From the NCBI GenBank assembly GCA_950295325.1, contig OX485807.1, positions 21,113,666-21,177,665 on the forward strand: DNA of 64,000 bases. The letters run 5' to 3'. Shown here one piece after another: positions 34,342 to 46,150 of the stretch (position 1 is the first letter of the stretch; each line of letters begins with the position of its first letter). Both the position numbers and the translations under genes were made by a program. The notes under the pieces were generated by a model. That model was not told where the DNA came from and did no database searches. It saw only the letters and a list, made by a program, of their open reading frames with translations. This DNA comes from Polytrichum commune (taxonomy: Eukaryota > Streptophyta > Polytrichopsida > Polytrichales > Polytrichaceae).

Positions 34342-34830
34342 TGGCACTTTCTCCCTCTTTATTAAGACACATTTGCTCGCGTGAGAAAGTGCCATGTTAT
34401 CCGAATGTTGTATTCTCGGTAATATGACATTTTGGTCTCGAATGTTGTATTATCGAGGATTTTCAAAGGAGATGGCCTATATCAGTGTCAAATGTATGTT
34501 TGTTTGTGTAGATTTGATTAAGATATATAAGTATGAAAGAACATTTATATTGAGGAGATGTGCTGACCACGTTTCCTGGGGTTTCCTTGCATGTTTCAAA
34601 AAACTGATCATTTGTAAACCTTGATATACATGGGGCTTTTACCATGTATGCATGTTATGTACCTCTATTATATGACAAAACATACCTTAAAAATGTCGTA
34701 TTGCAAGCGTTGTAGTCGTAGTATGGAGGTAAAATTATCACTAGATAGTTTGGTCAGCGGAAAATGCGTCGTATAGTTGAGGTGTTGTAATGTGGAGGGT
34801 AGACTGTAGAGCTTGAGGGCTCGTGACCGT
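34342..34830. mobile_element. pogo/Tigger-like non-autonomous remnant
   Basis: A perfect 12-bp inverted repeat (TGGCACTTTCTC at 34,342, GAGAAAGTGCCA at 34,383) opens the stretch. Repeated motifs such as TGTTGTATTCTCGG, TAATATGACATTTTGG and GTTGTATTATCGAGG follow, and mirrored ones (AATGTCGTATTGCAAG, GTCGTATAGTTGAGG) lie at 34,690-34,780. Such CTCGATAATACGAC-type motifs are typical of the ends of pogo/Tigger (Tc1-mariner) elements. No transposase is left. Confidence 0.4.
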
Positions 34831-36925
34831 TGAAATCTACACTCTTTATTTGGTGGATTTGCCGAGGTCAACTTCACTTTACGCTAGAGTCTAAGGGCCT
34901 AAGGGACCGAGGAAATTTAAACGCATGTAATACCTTTATGGAGTTCTACATGGCATACAATGCATAATGTTTCATGGTCCACTAGATAAGTTTGCATGAA
35001 ACCCACCTCAAAGAGGTGGATCTAACACAAACCGGGAGACCATGATGTTTCAAAATCTCACAACTGTTGTTTTAGTATACCTAATTGTAGAAGGGCCACA
35101 TAAACATGATCAATGAAATAGCATTTGACTGAGAATCTATATAGTGCACTTGAAGGTCCATGACCACAACACAAAGCCCAATTTCAAAATGGTCCATGGT
35201 ATGGTCTTTGGATGAGTTTCAAGGGCCCTTTCATATTCATGGTCGCCTCACTTAGTCATAGTGTAAAGTTACCGTGTTAATTAGAATCGTCTCTATGACT
35301 GTTGTGTAGCACAAGTCTCCATGCCACCTTCTTTGGTTCCCACCCATTGATAGCAAGATCACTTACGTGGGTCAATGATGGAAAGTGTGGGCCACACTAA
35401 ATCATGTGCATATTGTACCTCTACATTCTCATGTAAATCGATTGTAATGCTCTCATAATCCTTCTCAATCTCTCTCTAAAGAGATACCCACCTTTGTGAG
35501 TATACCAATGGGTACATTCAAATGAAAATCCCCCCGGTGATGGTTTTGGTCATCTTTATCATTAAGACTCATCTTTTGCAAACATAATATAAGCCATACT
35601 TTAACTCATTGGAATGCCCTTTGATTGATAGGGGAATTACATAAAATTTCATGAATCAAATCTTAAAGTGATTATGCTCGCACATGGGGGAAGGGGGGGG
35701 GGGGTTCAATCCATTGTAAAGATACGAGCCACTTGAGATGAATGGGTCATTATAGGGGGTTATGAGGCAATATGCATACCTATTCATGTGATATTTTCAT
35801 ATCTAATTTTATTCTTGGAATATGCTCAGTATCCCCCCCCCCTCTCCCCCAAGCGGAGCATTTGGACCTTGGTACCTAGTAGATACTCCTATGAAGTGTG
35901 GGTCAATTCTAGTTCATGCATGTTGAGATCTACTTGCGGCATCTTTATCTTTGTGGCAAACTCGAAGTCTAAGACAAATGGTACATAGTGTTGGTCTACG
36001 TTATGTATTGGTCTACTTTTGCATCATATGTCAGTCTCAAGATACCCATATCAAAGGAGTAGATGAGAAGTTGGCGAAGAGGATTTTTGGTAAAACCTTG
36101 GCACCTAAACGTAGATGGTGCTCAAAACAAACACCCTAATAGTATTAAATGTTATAAATAGACACTCATTATGATAATGTCAACCACCTTAACATCCAAA
36201 CCTTGGACCCTTATAACTTCTACATACATAGTCCATACAAGTCACAATTTGGTGCATTGAAACCTCTTGTCATTTTAATTGATAACGAGAATTGTCAAAA
36301 ACTCTCAAACATGAGAATAGTACACATGCTCAACACTGAAAGCAACGATGTTAGCAGCCCGTACCTTAGGGGTTGTTGACATCATGGACCATGACGTTGT
36401 CCCAAGGCCATGTAGAATCTGTGATTGGTTGTTGAACTCGTCCTAGGACCACTTCAGTTTACACCAAGGGGAAAAATGTGAGAGTGGCCATGGAGTTCAA
36501 GGTCCCCCAAAGACATATTCTAAGACCTACATTCTCCACTGACATGGTCCAACGGGTCTTGCGGTGGGAGAGGCAAGAGAGGTGTTCTGCTAGCAAAAGG
36601 CAAGGGCTCATGGCAAAGAAATGATGTCATAATATGTTTCTGATGAAATTTTTTTTGGGGGGAAGTGAAGATGAAGACAAGAGAATGGTCAAATTCCCCC
36701 CCCTCCCCCCCCCCCCCAAAACTGCCATTTTTGGGCATATATTAAAAAAAATCAGCACATTCACTTGTTGGTGCATGGTCATTCCTCTTGGTTCACATTC
36801 GGTTTGCACCTAGTGAGTGGCCCAAAGGCCTTGTAAATTGATGATTTTTTAAGAAATCAGACCATGGGACAAAATGCCATCTTCCATGGTCCAACTTCAT
36901 GGGCCATGGTGTGAAGCGGCCCTTA
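34831..36925. other. Gene-free repeat DNA
   Basis: No gene is supported. It includes pieces of the dispersed family with CATGACCAC and GGTCCATGGT motifs (34,990-35,240), the repeat at 36,365-36,590 shared with 18,455, and poly-G or poly-C runs near 35,692, 35,835, 36,653 and 36,700. Confidence 0.4.
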
Positions 36926-37873
36926 GGGCCGCTTTACACCTAGAGCCCGGGCCAATTCCCCTTGAGGCCGATTGCATGAAATTTCAGCCCCTTTTGGGTT
37001 GGAGGCCGTCCTCAACTACACATTATAATAAGATTATAATGGGGGCCAATTTTCCCATATGCAAAGGCCTTAGGGCCAAGAAGCTAGGCCGATTCAATAA
37101 ATCAAGCTTAATCCAACGGATCTAGGATAATCTAGCATAGAGCCATTCATATTTCCACATAATCCAATGGACATGGTTCATTGAAAAAATAATGTTATAA
37201 TAAAGAAACTTTTCTTTAATTGAAATTTGACATTGGCCCCGAGGCCAAGAATTGGCCTTCCATTTTGGGTGCACCCAATTCAACGAGCTCAAGCCGTGTC
37301 ATACAATGCATTTTTTGACTAACAAAATTCATACCACTAAATCAGCCCGGCCTCTAGGTGTAAAGTGGTTGGGACCGATTTTAGCCTTTTGGCCAATCAC
37401 AAGTGAGAAGTTCAAGCCTCTTACACAACGAATTGGCCCGGCCTCTAGGTGTAAAGGGGTTAGGGCAAATTTCAGCCTTTTGACCAATCACAAGTGAGGA
37501 TTTCAAACCTCTTACACAACAAATTGGCCCGGCCTCTAGGTGTAAAGGGGTTAGGGCCGATTTCAGCCTTTTGACCAATCACAAGTGAGGATTTCAAGCC
37601 TCTTACACAACGAATTAGCCCGGCCTCTAGGTGTAAAGGGGTTGGGGCCGATTACAACCTTTTGGCCAATCACAAGTGAGGATTTCAAGCCTCTTACACA
37701 ACGAATTGACCCGGCCTCTAGGTGTAAAGGGGTTGGGACCGATTACAACCTTTTGACCAATCACAAGTGAGGAGTTCAAACCTCTTACAGAACGAATTGG
37801 CCCGGCCTCTAGATGTAAAGGGGTTGGGGCCGATTTCAGCCTTTTGGCCAATCACAAGTGAGTAAAGCGGCCC
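36926..37873. mobile_element. PIF/Harbinger-like MITE with internal tandem array
   Basis: It begins GGGCCGCTTTACACC and ends AGTAAAGCGGCCC, flanked by TTA at 36,923-36,925 and 37,874-37,876. A TTA/TAA duplication and a GGGCCG-type TIR are characteristic of Tourist-like MITEs of the PIF/Harbinger group. The right half holds about six tandem units of some 91 bp (about 37,345-37,873), each with GGCCTCTAGGTGTAAAGGGG and CCAATCACAAGTGAGGA. No transposase is present. A second member lies at 41,248. Confidence 0.8.
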
Positions 37874-38186
37874 TTAGAATCTGTACACACCCTAGGAGGT
37901 ACTCCTATAGATAGAAGAGGCGGTGAAATGCGGGGGAGCAGAGCAGTGGAGTTCAGTGGAGGTCACCGCACGGCAAGTGAGTTGAGTAGCGAGCGACATG
38001 ACGTTACTAGCGATATGCTTTTATGGAGGGGAGGGGAGAAGATTAAATAGACTACTGTAGTGGTACAGGAGAGGAGGGAAGGGGAGGGGAGGCAAGGCAG
38101 GGTGTCTGTCTGTGCAGTAGCAGCAGTAGTGTGTCTCTCTGCCTGCATCCCTAACATAAGGACATGCAGGGAGGGGAGGGGAGGGG
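37874..38186. other. Purine-rich gene-free stretch
   Basis: GGGGAGGGGAGG-type runs dominate here. No gene was recognised. The composition could be promoter-like, but nothing downstream supports a gene. Confidence 0.35.
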
Positions 38187-38826
38187 AGATAATGAGTGCT
38201 GTTGGAGGGGTCGGCCTCCCACAGGCAGGGGGAACGTGGCTTACGTACCCATGCCTTAAAGTGCCACTCTCCCACTCTTCTGCCACACATTTCATATCAT
38301 GCCAACTTTTACAATAATACGTGCAGCCTTTTATTTAGGTTTTCCATTGTTTTGGGTAGATTAGCGAACACGAGTCGAGTTGGATTGGATTGAAGCAACT
38401 AAATTCCAACATATATGGAGTTTGTATGAGTCCAGGGCAAAATCAACAAAGTTCATTCTACGATTCGAGTTTAAGAATGCTAAGTAGGGTGCTTTTTTTT
38501 GGGGGGGGGGGAGATGAGTGCTGGAGGGGTTGGCCTCCTATCGGCAGCGGGAACGTGGCTTACGTATCCATGCCTTAAAGTGCCACTCTCACACTCGTCT
38601 GCACATTTCACATCATGCCAACTGTTACAATAATACGTGCAACCTTTTATTTAGGTTTTTGATTGTTTTGGGTAGATTAGCGAACACGAGTTGAGTTGGA
38701 TTGCATTGAAGCAACCAAATTCCAACATATATGGAGTTTGTATGAGTCCAGGGCAAAACCAACAGAGGTCATTCCGCGATTCGAGCCTCTCAATGCTAAA
38801 GTAGGGTGCTTGGGGAGGGGGGGGGG
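38187..38826. repeat. Tandem duplication, two units of about 320 bp
   Basis: Two units, about 38,187-38,508 and 38,509-38,826, match closely. Landmarks are GGGAACGTGGCTTACGTA, CCATGCCTTAAAGTGCCACT, ACAATAATACGTGCA, TTGTTTTGGGTAGATTAGCG, ATATATGGAGTTTGTATGAG, and GTAGGGTGCTT followed by a poly-G run that ends each unit. There is no conserved open frame. Confidence 0.8.
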
Positions 38827-39049
38827 TTCTATTCATGTGTGCGTGCGTGCCTTGATTCCAGCCACGCACGTAGCATGGAGGCAGGCGGTGAGCGTACGAG
38901 CTACATTGGTTATCCCGATTAGGGTGTGCTAGTATTCGGAGTTACGTAATGCTATAACTGTTTAATGAGAATGTAATATATTACCAACATGTGAGAGTTA
39001 GAACCCCCCCCTCCCACATGCGTGGACAACCCGGTTGGCACTGAAAATC

Positions 39050-39124
39050 AAGTGCTAGGAAGGTCACCCATTCGAATACTATGATGACCTTAGGCGGTTT
39101 AACCTCAGAGTTCCCATGGGACCA
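39050..39124 (-). pseudogene. Degenerate 5S rRNA-like sequence
   Basis: On the minus strand, GGTCCCATGGGAACTCTGAGG, GTTAAACCGCC and GAATGGGTGACCTTCC appear in the order and spacing of 5S rRNA (compare GGATCCCATCAGAACTC, AGTTAAGC and GGATGGGTGACC). Both 5S ends are missing and there are many changes, so it is not functional. It may be an old 5S pseudogene or part of a 5S-derived SINE. Confidence 0.5.
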
Positions 39125-41247
39125 AGGGTAAGCCCTTGGGTTTAAGCTACCCAAGGTGTGTTTACATTAGGATCCAAGACAACCCATGAGGTAGAGTTTT
39201 CTCAAAAGTTTCCAAGAAGAGGCACTCTTTGATGGCCAATGTAACTTCTACAAGGCATCCAAGGTTGCAAAATATAACACAGCCCCGTAGTGCTTTGGGT
39301 GGGCTCCAGACAAATTTTTGAGTTTTCCAACGTTTTTGGGTTTCAATTAGTTTATGGGTGACGGGCACTCCAATATAATCCGATTGTAGGATTGCTTAGA
39401 AAACTACATCTGCTATTTTGCGAAAAAAACAACAACATGGAGGTCTTATGTGTTCATCGGGTTGCTAATTTTTGGTATCCAAACTATGGCGATTTGATCA
39501 TTTCAGCTTTGCCTAGCTAGCCCGGATAAGAGTTGTTATGAATATTTATGTAGCCAATTTCAATGGGCTTGTTCAAATCAATACGTAGCCAACTTCCCCC
39601 TTAGTTTGTGGTGTATGTGGCCACATCTAGAATGCGAATATAAATCTGGGCCACATTTTTTCTTATCATTTTACATGTGGGGCCATTGTTCACCTTATCA
39701 AAGTCTACATGTAACCCTTAATATTTCCATGCATAATTAAAAATCGCCACCCAAATTGACACAAAAGTTCTGTGCAGTCGCCAAATACTCCTTTTAATTC
39801 ATCTAAATGTACCCACCCTAAACTCCATAAAAAATCCTCAAGCTCACCAACTTGACTGCTTCAAAACTCAACATATAGCCAACCGACTACTTTCCAAAAT
39901 AATAAATGATAAGGTTAGACCCCATGTTGCCTTGTGTAAATGGTTTGAGACAGTTGAGGATGGATGATGTCACAAACATTGTCCCTCAACTACAGAACTT
40001 TTGTACCACCTATAACTTCACATTCAACCTAGTACAAAGTTATAATAATGTACAATTGGGTCCTTTGATCCAGGCTGGTTTTAAGGACGGAATTTTACAA
40101 ATGGTTTTACACACACGTACATGCCTCATGAAGTAGAGGTTTGAAATTCCATCCCACATAAAGCGGGCCTCAAACAAACACTTTTAGCTCTACACCCACT
40201 TCTCATATGTTACGGAGCACACAATTAGTGGTAGCGAGATGACTTGAAAATCCAAATTGTGCATGTCACCATTTTCCCCATGATTTATGGAGGTCAAATG
40301 AATATCTTCTTCATTGTCAAAATGAAGATTTTTTTTCCTTATTAAATGATCGTTACCCTCCCTTCCCCCCTGCCCTTTTGATTATGTTCACTCTGGAGTT
40401 GAGAATAATTGAGAAGTTTTGATAATGTAGTTCACTTTATGTCGAACACGTTTCTTTTTAGTGTCCATCCCTAGATCCACACCTAACTACACACCACTCA
40501 AAGAGAACGACGTCTTTTCTGATGGTGATAATTTAACTCCCTTTCCCTAGGCTGGCTTTACCTTACAAGGAGGAATTATTAACCGAACTAGATAAATTTT
40601 GAAGTGGTATAAGGTAGACATGTCTAATTCAGTTGCTTATATTATATGAAAGCTTATATTCAAGTGGTATGTGGTTAGATATGGATCCAAGAGTAGACAC
40701 CAAAAAACTTGTGTTTTAAAAGAGATTGAACTACTTGACCAAAACACATCTAGCATTCTAAGCTTAATAGTCAAACATAATGGGGGAGGGACGACCTATC
40801 TAACCATCTAATAAGAAAGAAAATCCTCACTTTGATAATGACTAAGACATTCATGTGGGCTCTGAATTTCATGAGAAAAGCGGCTATGGCCTCGATTTGG
40901 ATTTGTTACTGATCTCGTGCTAATCGCGTGCTTCATAGCCTAGGATAAATTGGCTAGTAAGAAAAGAAAAGAAAACCGTCCATATAAGGGCGAGTTCAAA
41001 CACGAGATTGAAGGCCCGCGACCATCACATTCTAAGATCTCTCGTTGGTCGAAAAGGCCGAGATTGTCCAATTCACTCCCAAGGGCCCACAAAATTATCA
41101 CAAATGGAAAGTCTACATGGATTCCTACATGCTGACTATGAATAATATTGTATAATCTACTAGAATTTGCGTCAAACCCACCTTCAAGAGGTAGACATGA
41201 TGAAAATTCTGGTGGACCATGTCATAGTCAAGGGCCTTAGATATTTA
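39125..41247. other. Gene-free stretch with an AAGGTAGA-family copy
   Basis: No gene is supported. At 40,607-40,945 lies a copy of the AAGGTAGA family (AAGGTAGACATG, GTGGTATGTGGTTAG, AAAAGAGATTGAACTA, GGGGGAGGGACGACC, TTTGGATTTGTTA). At 40,970-41,230 there is a piece of the GGCCCGCGACCATCAC dispersed repeat. Confidence 0.45.
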
Positions 41248-41780
41248 GGGCTGCTTTACACCTAGACGTCGAATGAATTCGTTGTGTAAAGGCTTGAAAT
41301 CCTCACTTGTGATTGGCCAAAAGGTTGAAATCAACCCCAACCCCTTTACACCTAAAGGCCAGGCCGATTTGGTGGTATGAATATTTTAATCAAAAAATGC
41401 ATGGTCTGACACAGCCCGAACCCATTGAATTGGGTGCACCCAAAATGGACGGCCAATTCTTGGCCTAGGGGCCAGTGTCACATTTCAATAAAATAATAAT
41501 AATAATAAATTACGATTTCTTCAGCGAACTATATCCATTGGATTATGTGGAAATATGAACGGCTCTATCCTAGATTATGGTACATCCGTTGGATTATGCT
41601 AGATTTATTGAATTGACCTAGCTTCTTGAGCCTAAGACCTTTACATATGAAAAAATCGACCCCCCATTATACTCTTATTATAATGTGTAGTTGAGACCGG
41701 CCTCCAACCCAAAAAGGACTGAAATGTCATGCCATCAACCTCAAGGGGAATTGGCTCGGCCTCTAGGTATAAAGCGGCCC
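41248..41780. mobile_element. PIF/Harbinger-like MITE, second copy (inverted)
   Basis: It begins GGGCTGCTTTACACCTAGA and ends TCTAGGTATAAAGCGGCCC, flanked by TTA at 41,245-41,247 and 41,781-41,783. It matches 36,926-37,873 in inverted orientation but carries only one to two of the about 91-bp units (CCTCACTTGTGATTGGCC, CCCCTTTACACCTA). It has no coding capacity. Confidence 0.8.
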
Positions 41781-42516
41781 TTAGTACAACATTTGGGTGG
41801 GAGGGCCCTCACAAATACATGGTCACGGCCCTTGGCACATGTGTGAAGAAGTGGCCCGAAGACCCATCTACGTTATTAATGGATAAGATTTGCCGTGCAC
41901 TTGCTAAAAATCTGAAAGTGGGTGAGACTACAGTCACCAATATAGTGACACATGTACACGTCCACATCATCGTCCCACACTCTTTTAAAGTGCAGAAAAG
42001 GGAAGGGGAAGGCCCTGGCCCTTGGTGCTGCTGAAGAGTCACTTGTCAGGACTGGAGACCAAATCCACATAACTACCCCAATCACGTATTGTGAGCACAA
42101 CGTATGTGGCCCTATTGTGAGCACTTCCAACTCCACCCATGATTTTTGGCCGTTGGATCGAATTGGGAATCGATTCGGTCCCTTAGCCATTGCAAATCGT
42201 GAAGACTGTCATTTCAAATTTCAGAATCGGAGTTCAAATGCACATGCTATGCAGTCTCACCTCGTTAAATACGACGCCCTCGACATTACAACACGTTTTT
42301 GCGAGACCAAACTTTTTAGGTTCAAAACGGCCTCTTTGTTACGACTACGGCACTCGATAATGCGACATCTAGAATCTCCGTTTTGTCATATTAAAGAGGC
42401 AGTTAAGGCTAACATTCCTGTCGTCTATGTTGTGTACATATGAAATACGTCTATTTTCACTTGGGAACTATGAGGGAACTTCACTTATCATTGGGAACTT
42501 AATGATAACTAGGGGT

Positions 42517-42861
42517 ACTACACTAAATATGATATTTAGTGTTAGATACACTAAATACGAACACTACACTAAATATCACTAACCCTATGAACGTAAGTAA
42601 CATTAAATGTAAACTCAAACACTAAATATCACCTATGGTAATATGTGAAAGTTACATGCACGAATTTAGTGTTTAGTAGGAAAGAGGTGGCAACAAGGAA
42701 GGCGATTGACTGTTTCTAGGAAAGAGGTGGCAACAAGGAAGGCGGCGGCGGCGCATTTATGTCTAACACTAATTATTAAAGAATTGAAAATTAGTGTTGA
42801 GCATAGTAGGGTGGTAAAACACTAAATCTAATCAAACACTAAATATCATATTTAGTGTAGT
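42517..42861. mobile_element. 345-bp MITE with perfect 27-bp TIRs
   Basis: The 27 bases at 42,517-42,543 (ACTACACTAAATATGATA and on) are the exact reverse complement of 42,835-42,861. The TIR is itself built from the palindrome CTAAATATCATATTTAG. Inside, GGAAAGAGGTGGCAACAAGG occurs twice (about 42,678 and 42,717), followed by a GGC triplet run. The target duplication is unclear. Confidence 0.7.
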
Positions 42862-42927
42862 GTAGACTAGACATGGTTAGGGTAAGTGTGGCTTCCTACC
42901 ATGTTGCCTTGTGCACGGGTGATATAG

Positions 42928-43119
42928 TATCACCGGTATCTCGATGCTAAACGTCATCCATCATTGTTGTCTGGTTTCTTATTAGAGAACTTTTTATATT
43001 CTGGTGTTAATGAAATTATTAGTTTTCAAAAGTTAGTAGAGAATTTAGATGAGATGACAGTTGCTAACCTGGGTAGGCAACACCAGAGATCTTTGGACTC
43101 TTATTTCAAGAGTTCTTGA
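42928..43119 (+). pseudogene. Transposase C-terminal fragment (pogo/Tigger-like)
   Basis: This open stretch ends at TGA 43,117-43,119. Its last residues include LDEMTVANLGRQHQRSLDS followed by YFKSS, which resembles the Q-(T/S)-x-L-x-x-(F/Y)-F-K tail of Tigger and jerky-type transposases. The 5' part is cut by the MITE at 42,517, and no DDE core is seen. Confidence 0.45.
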
Positions 43120-43330
43120 GAATATTTGTATTTGTTTGGAGTTATAAGTTATTATTTCATATCATCTATAGTGCTTAAACTCGTTGCATATATTTTGAAG
43201 CTCATATTACTTATGTTTTTGTATTCCCTCAATAATATGACAACTTTACGCCATTTGCCATATTAATGAGAAGACGACACCTCGATAATATGACGTTTTT
43301 TTGTGTTTCCCAGACGTGTCATACTAAAGA

Positions 43331-44140
43331 GGGAGAACAATATACTAGACAAGATCAAAGTGAAGATTGTCTTTCTTTTCAAAGTGGTCACATATGCTCT
43401 CTCATTTGTGTTAAAAATATTGAATCTAAAATAAAATAGTTAACCTACTTCGAGACGTAGTTCAATCTCATTGTAACGCATGGCTTTTATTAACGTTCAT
43501 TCTTAATCACAAATGCCACTCAAATTAAAGGTGTCCGATTAAGAAGAATGGCCGGACAATACCATAACAATACCCAAACTCCTTTCGGTTATTCCATGCA
43601 TAGGTGGCGGATTTGAAGGCGGAGGAGGAGTTACCATATTCAACCTCGAATCTTGACACCCCCCAAATGCGCTTTTTGATGATTGATCTAGGCACAATGC
43701 CCAATATATTCTTGGCCCCACCCAAACGTAGGATTGGGCTAAGCAAGTGTTAGAACTACTTGCTTGGGTCTTCCCCGGCTTTCATAGAATACGTTGTATT
43801 CATCCAAGTTCTACGAGTGCCTTCTTCCAAGGGTTATGACTAGCTTGTGTGTTTGGGCCAAGGAGCACTTTCCGGGATGCAAGAAGCGATGAAATAACCA
43901 AAGAAAATTGAAGACATGTGACTGCCACTTTACATGAAATACTACACTCGCAACCTTGATTTTCTAATGTATCATCCAAGGGATAAGGAAATGATCCAAT
44001 AAGATCCTTTGCCAACTCTTTTATCTTTATCTATAGTAATCCGGGGTCCTTATTGCCTTTGCACTTGTTCGTTGCAGTTTTTTTAATCTGCAAATATTAA
44101 TTGGGTCTTTCAAACCAATGACCCCAATTGGTATAAGGCC

Positions 44141-44197
<57 letters not shown>

Positions 44198-45887
44198 ATT
44201 TTTTTTGACAATGGCAACATGTTGATAAAACTGTGGGTTGACTAGAAAACGCAGTCAAGAACTACCAAAGTGCAATTGTTTGGACAAATTACAAAATATA
44301 ATTTTCAATTACAATGTAGAGGATGAACTAAAGCTTCGTGGGTGTCTATGTAAACTCATTCATTATGGATGAAGGGGCTAAGTAAAACAAGCATCATGTA
44401 GTTTGAGGACATATTCATTCTTAAATGTTTCATGCTAAACTAATTTTGTGTTTCTGACATCATTTTTGAAATCAAGACCTCTAACGTAAACTAATTTCTA
44501 AAATTACGAATGAATTCACTTCGTTTTTTTTGTTTGTTTCTAAAACCTTCCAAATGAATGAGTTTACGTAGACACCATGAAGCTCTTGCCGGGTGGATGA
44601 AGGGCGGATGGGATATTTGAACATGAAGTGATATAAGTATGCTACTAGGTACCAAGTGGAGATCATAATTTCATGGGTCATTTGAGCACAAAAACTCATC
44701 CCATTTCTCATCATGTTGAGATCACTCTATAATGGTGATCTTTGGTCCTCTATTACGCTTAGGATTATAATTTCTCTTAAAGCGGATAAGCATTTGTAAT
44801 ATCCCACTAATTAATGCTTACATTTTTCTAGTTCTATCCCACTTCTAGGATATGAAATTCATGATTAGTATGAGATGGTTGGCAATCCAAATTGAGGTTG
44901 TAGCCACTTCCCTCATAATTCTTATAAACATCTTGTTTATTGTCAAATAGAAATTCTTGTGCTCAATTAAATGTTCATTTAGTCCTTATTATTTGTTTAA
45001 AAAAGGTAGTAGATTTGGCTACGTGTTGAGTTCAAAAGCAATGAAGATGGCCAGCTTAAGATGTTTTGTGGAGTTTAAGGTGTCTACATTTGTGTGTATC
45101 AAAGAGATTATTTGGCAAATGCACATCATCTATTTGTCAATTCGGGTGGCAACTTCTAACTGTATAGGGAAGAAATCCAAGGCTACATGTATGTTTTGAT
45201 AAACTAAACAATAGCACTGCAAATAAAATAATAAGTGGCCTCATAATTATATTCACAACCTACAAGTGGCCACACACAAAACGAACTAAGGGGGAAATTG
45301 GCTACATACTGAAATTGGCTACACCAAAAAGACATGTTTTGAAAAGAGATTGAACCACGTGTTCAAACTTTGTTAAACACTTTAGATAAAATACTAGTCA
45401 ACATAATTTGGGAAAGGGACTTATATGATCATTTAATAACTTAGGGCATCTTCACTTTGACAATGAACATGATATTCATACAAGCTGCAAAACTTTTGAG
45501 GAAGTGGCTACATACCCCATTTGGATTTGCTAATCATCTCACACTAATTCTCTGTTTCATGTCCAATGAGAAAGAAGCGCAAAGAGAAAGATGCCCATTT
45601 AAGACCCACTTACCTTATATGAAACACAAAGTCTACTTTTGATAACCGCATTTGCAACGATGGAAAAAATGAGGAGAATATTAGATAATTGATGTCGTTG
45701 AAATCTGGGTCTATTATGATATCCAAAATATTATGTTTGAAAAATTATTGAAGGACAAGATGAAAATTGCATTCTAGGCACCACCCCTTCCAAAAAAAAT
45801 AAACACATGGTATTTTTGAGTTCGATCATGATACATGTTGACATTAACCTTATTTCATAAATTGATTCATTGACCTCAATAAAATCT
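43331..45887. other. Gene-free stretch
   Basis: No gene is supported. It contains a (GA)n run at about 44,145-44,194 not clearly tied to a MITE, and a copy of the AAGGTAGA family at 45,300-45,625 (AGACATGTTTTGAAAAGAGA, GATCATTTAATAAC, TTTGGATTTGCTAATC, CCCACTTACCTTAT). Confidence 0.45.
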
Positions 45888-46150
45888 AGGTGAGAAGATG
45901 GAGAGTTGATATTATTGTATACAAGTGTACCTCTCTTTCATCCAACATAAACGCCCTGAAATAGTATGCAACCTATAAGTTGCTTTGTTTAGTTGATTTG
46001 ATACTGAAATTAGCTTTAAAGACCCCGTATTAATGTACTCGAGGTCATTTGAGATGAATCGGCAACAAAGCTATACTAGGGGGTCGATTTTTCATTCTTG
46101 GATGGTTGAGAGGTACGTGCACACTCATATACAACAACTTCCTCTCTCCC
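45888..46150. repeat. GA-MITE family, copy 6
   Basis: The left end is GAGAAGATGGAGAGTTG, then TATTGTATACAAGTGTACCT and CTCTTTCATCCAACATAAAC. The right end is TTGGATGGTTGAGAGGTACG, then ATATACAACAAC and CCTCTCTCCC. This copy shows the longest TIR (about 45 bp, imperfect) and lacks a GA expansion, so it approximates the ancestral form. Confidence 0.65.

Larger units (their letters stand above)
42250..43330 (+). mobile_element. pogo/Tigger-like DNA transposon remnant
   Basis: Left-end motifs (CACCTCGTTAAATACGACG, CCCTCGACATTACAACAC, GCACTCGATAATGCGACA) are mirrored at the right end (CTCAATAATATGACAAC, CACCTCGATAATATGACG, GTGTCATACTAAAGAGG), as in pogo/Tigger elements. Between them are a nested MITE and the tail of a transposase frame. 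The catalytic core is gone. Confidence 0.55.

Noticed and set aside
35690-35720. tRNA-like T-arm (GGTTCAATCC)
   Set aside because: No matching D-arm, anticodon arm or acceptor stem could be placed around it.
37345-37873. Regularly spaced repeats resembling a CRISPR array
   Set aside because: The about 91-bp units are similar along their whole length, with no unique spacers, and lie inside a TTA-flanked MITE of a plant genome.
41876-42443. Overlapping open frames of 104 and 163 codons
   Set aside because: The frames run into the left end of the pogo-like remnant (CTCGATAATGCGACA motifs) and have no recognisable domain.
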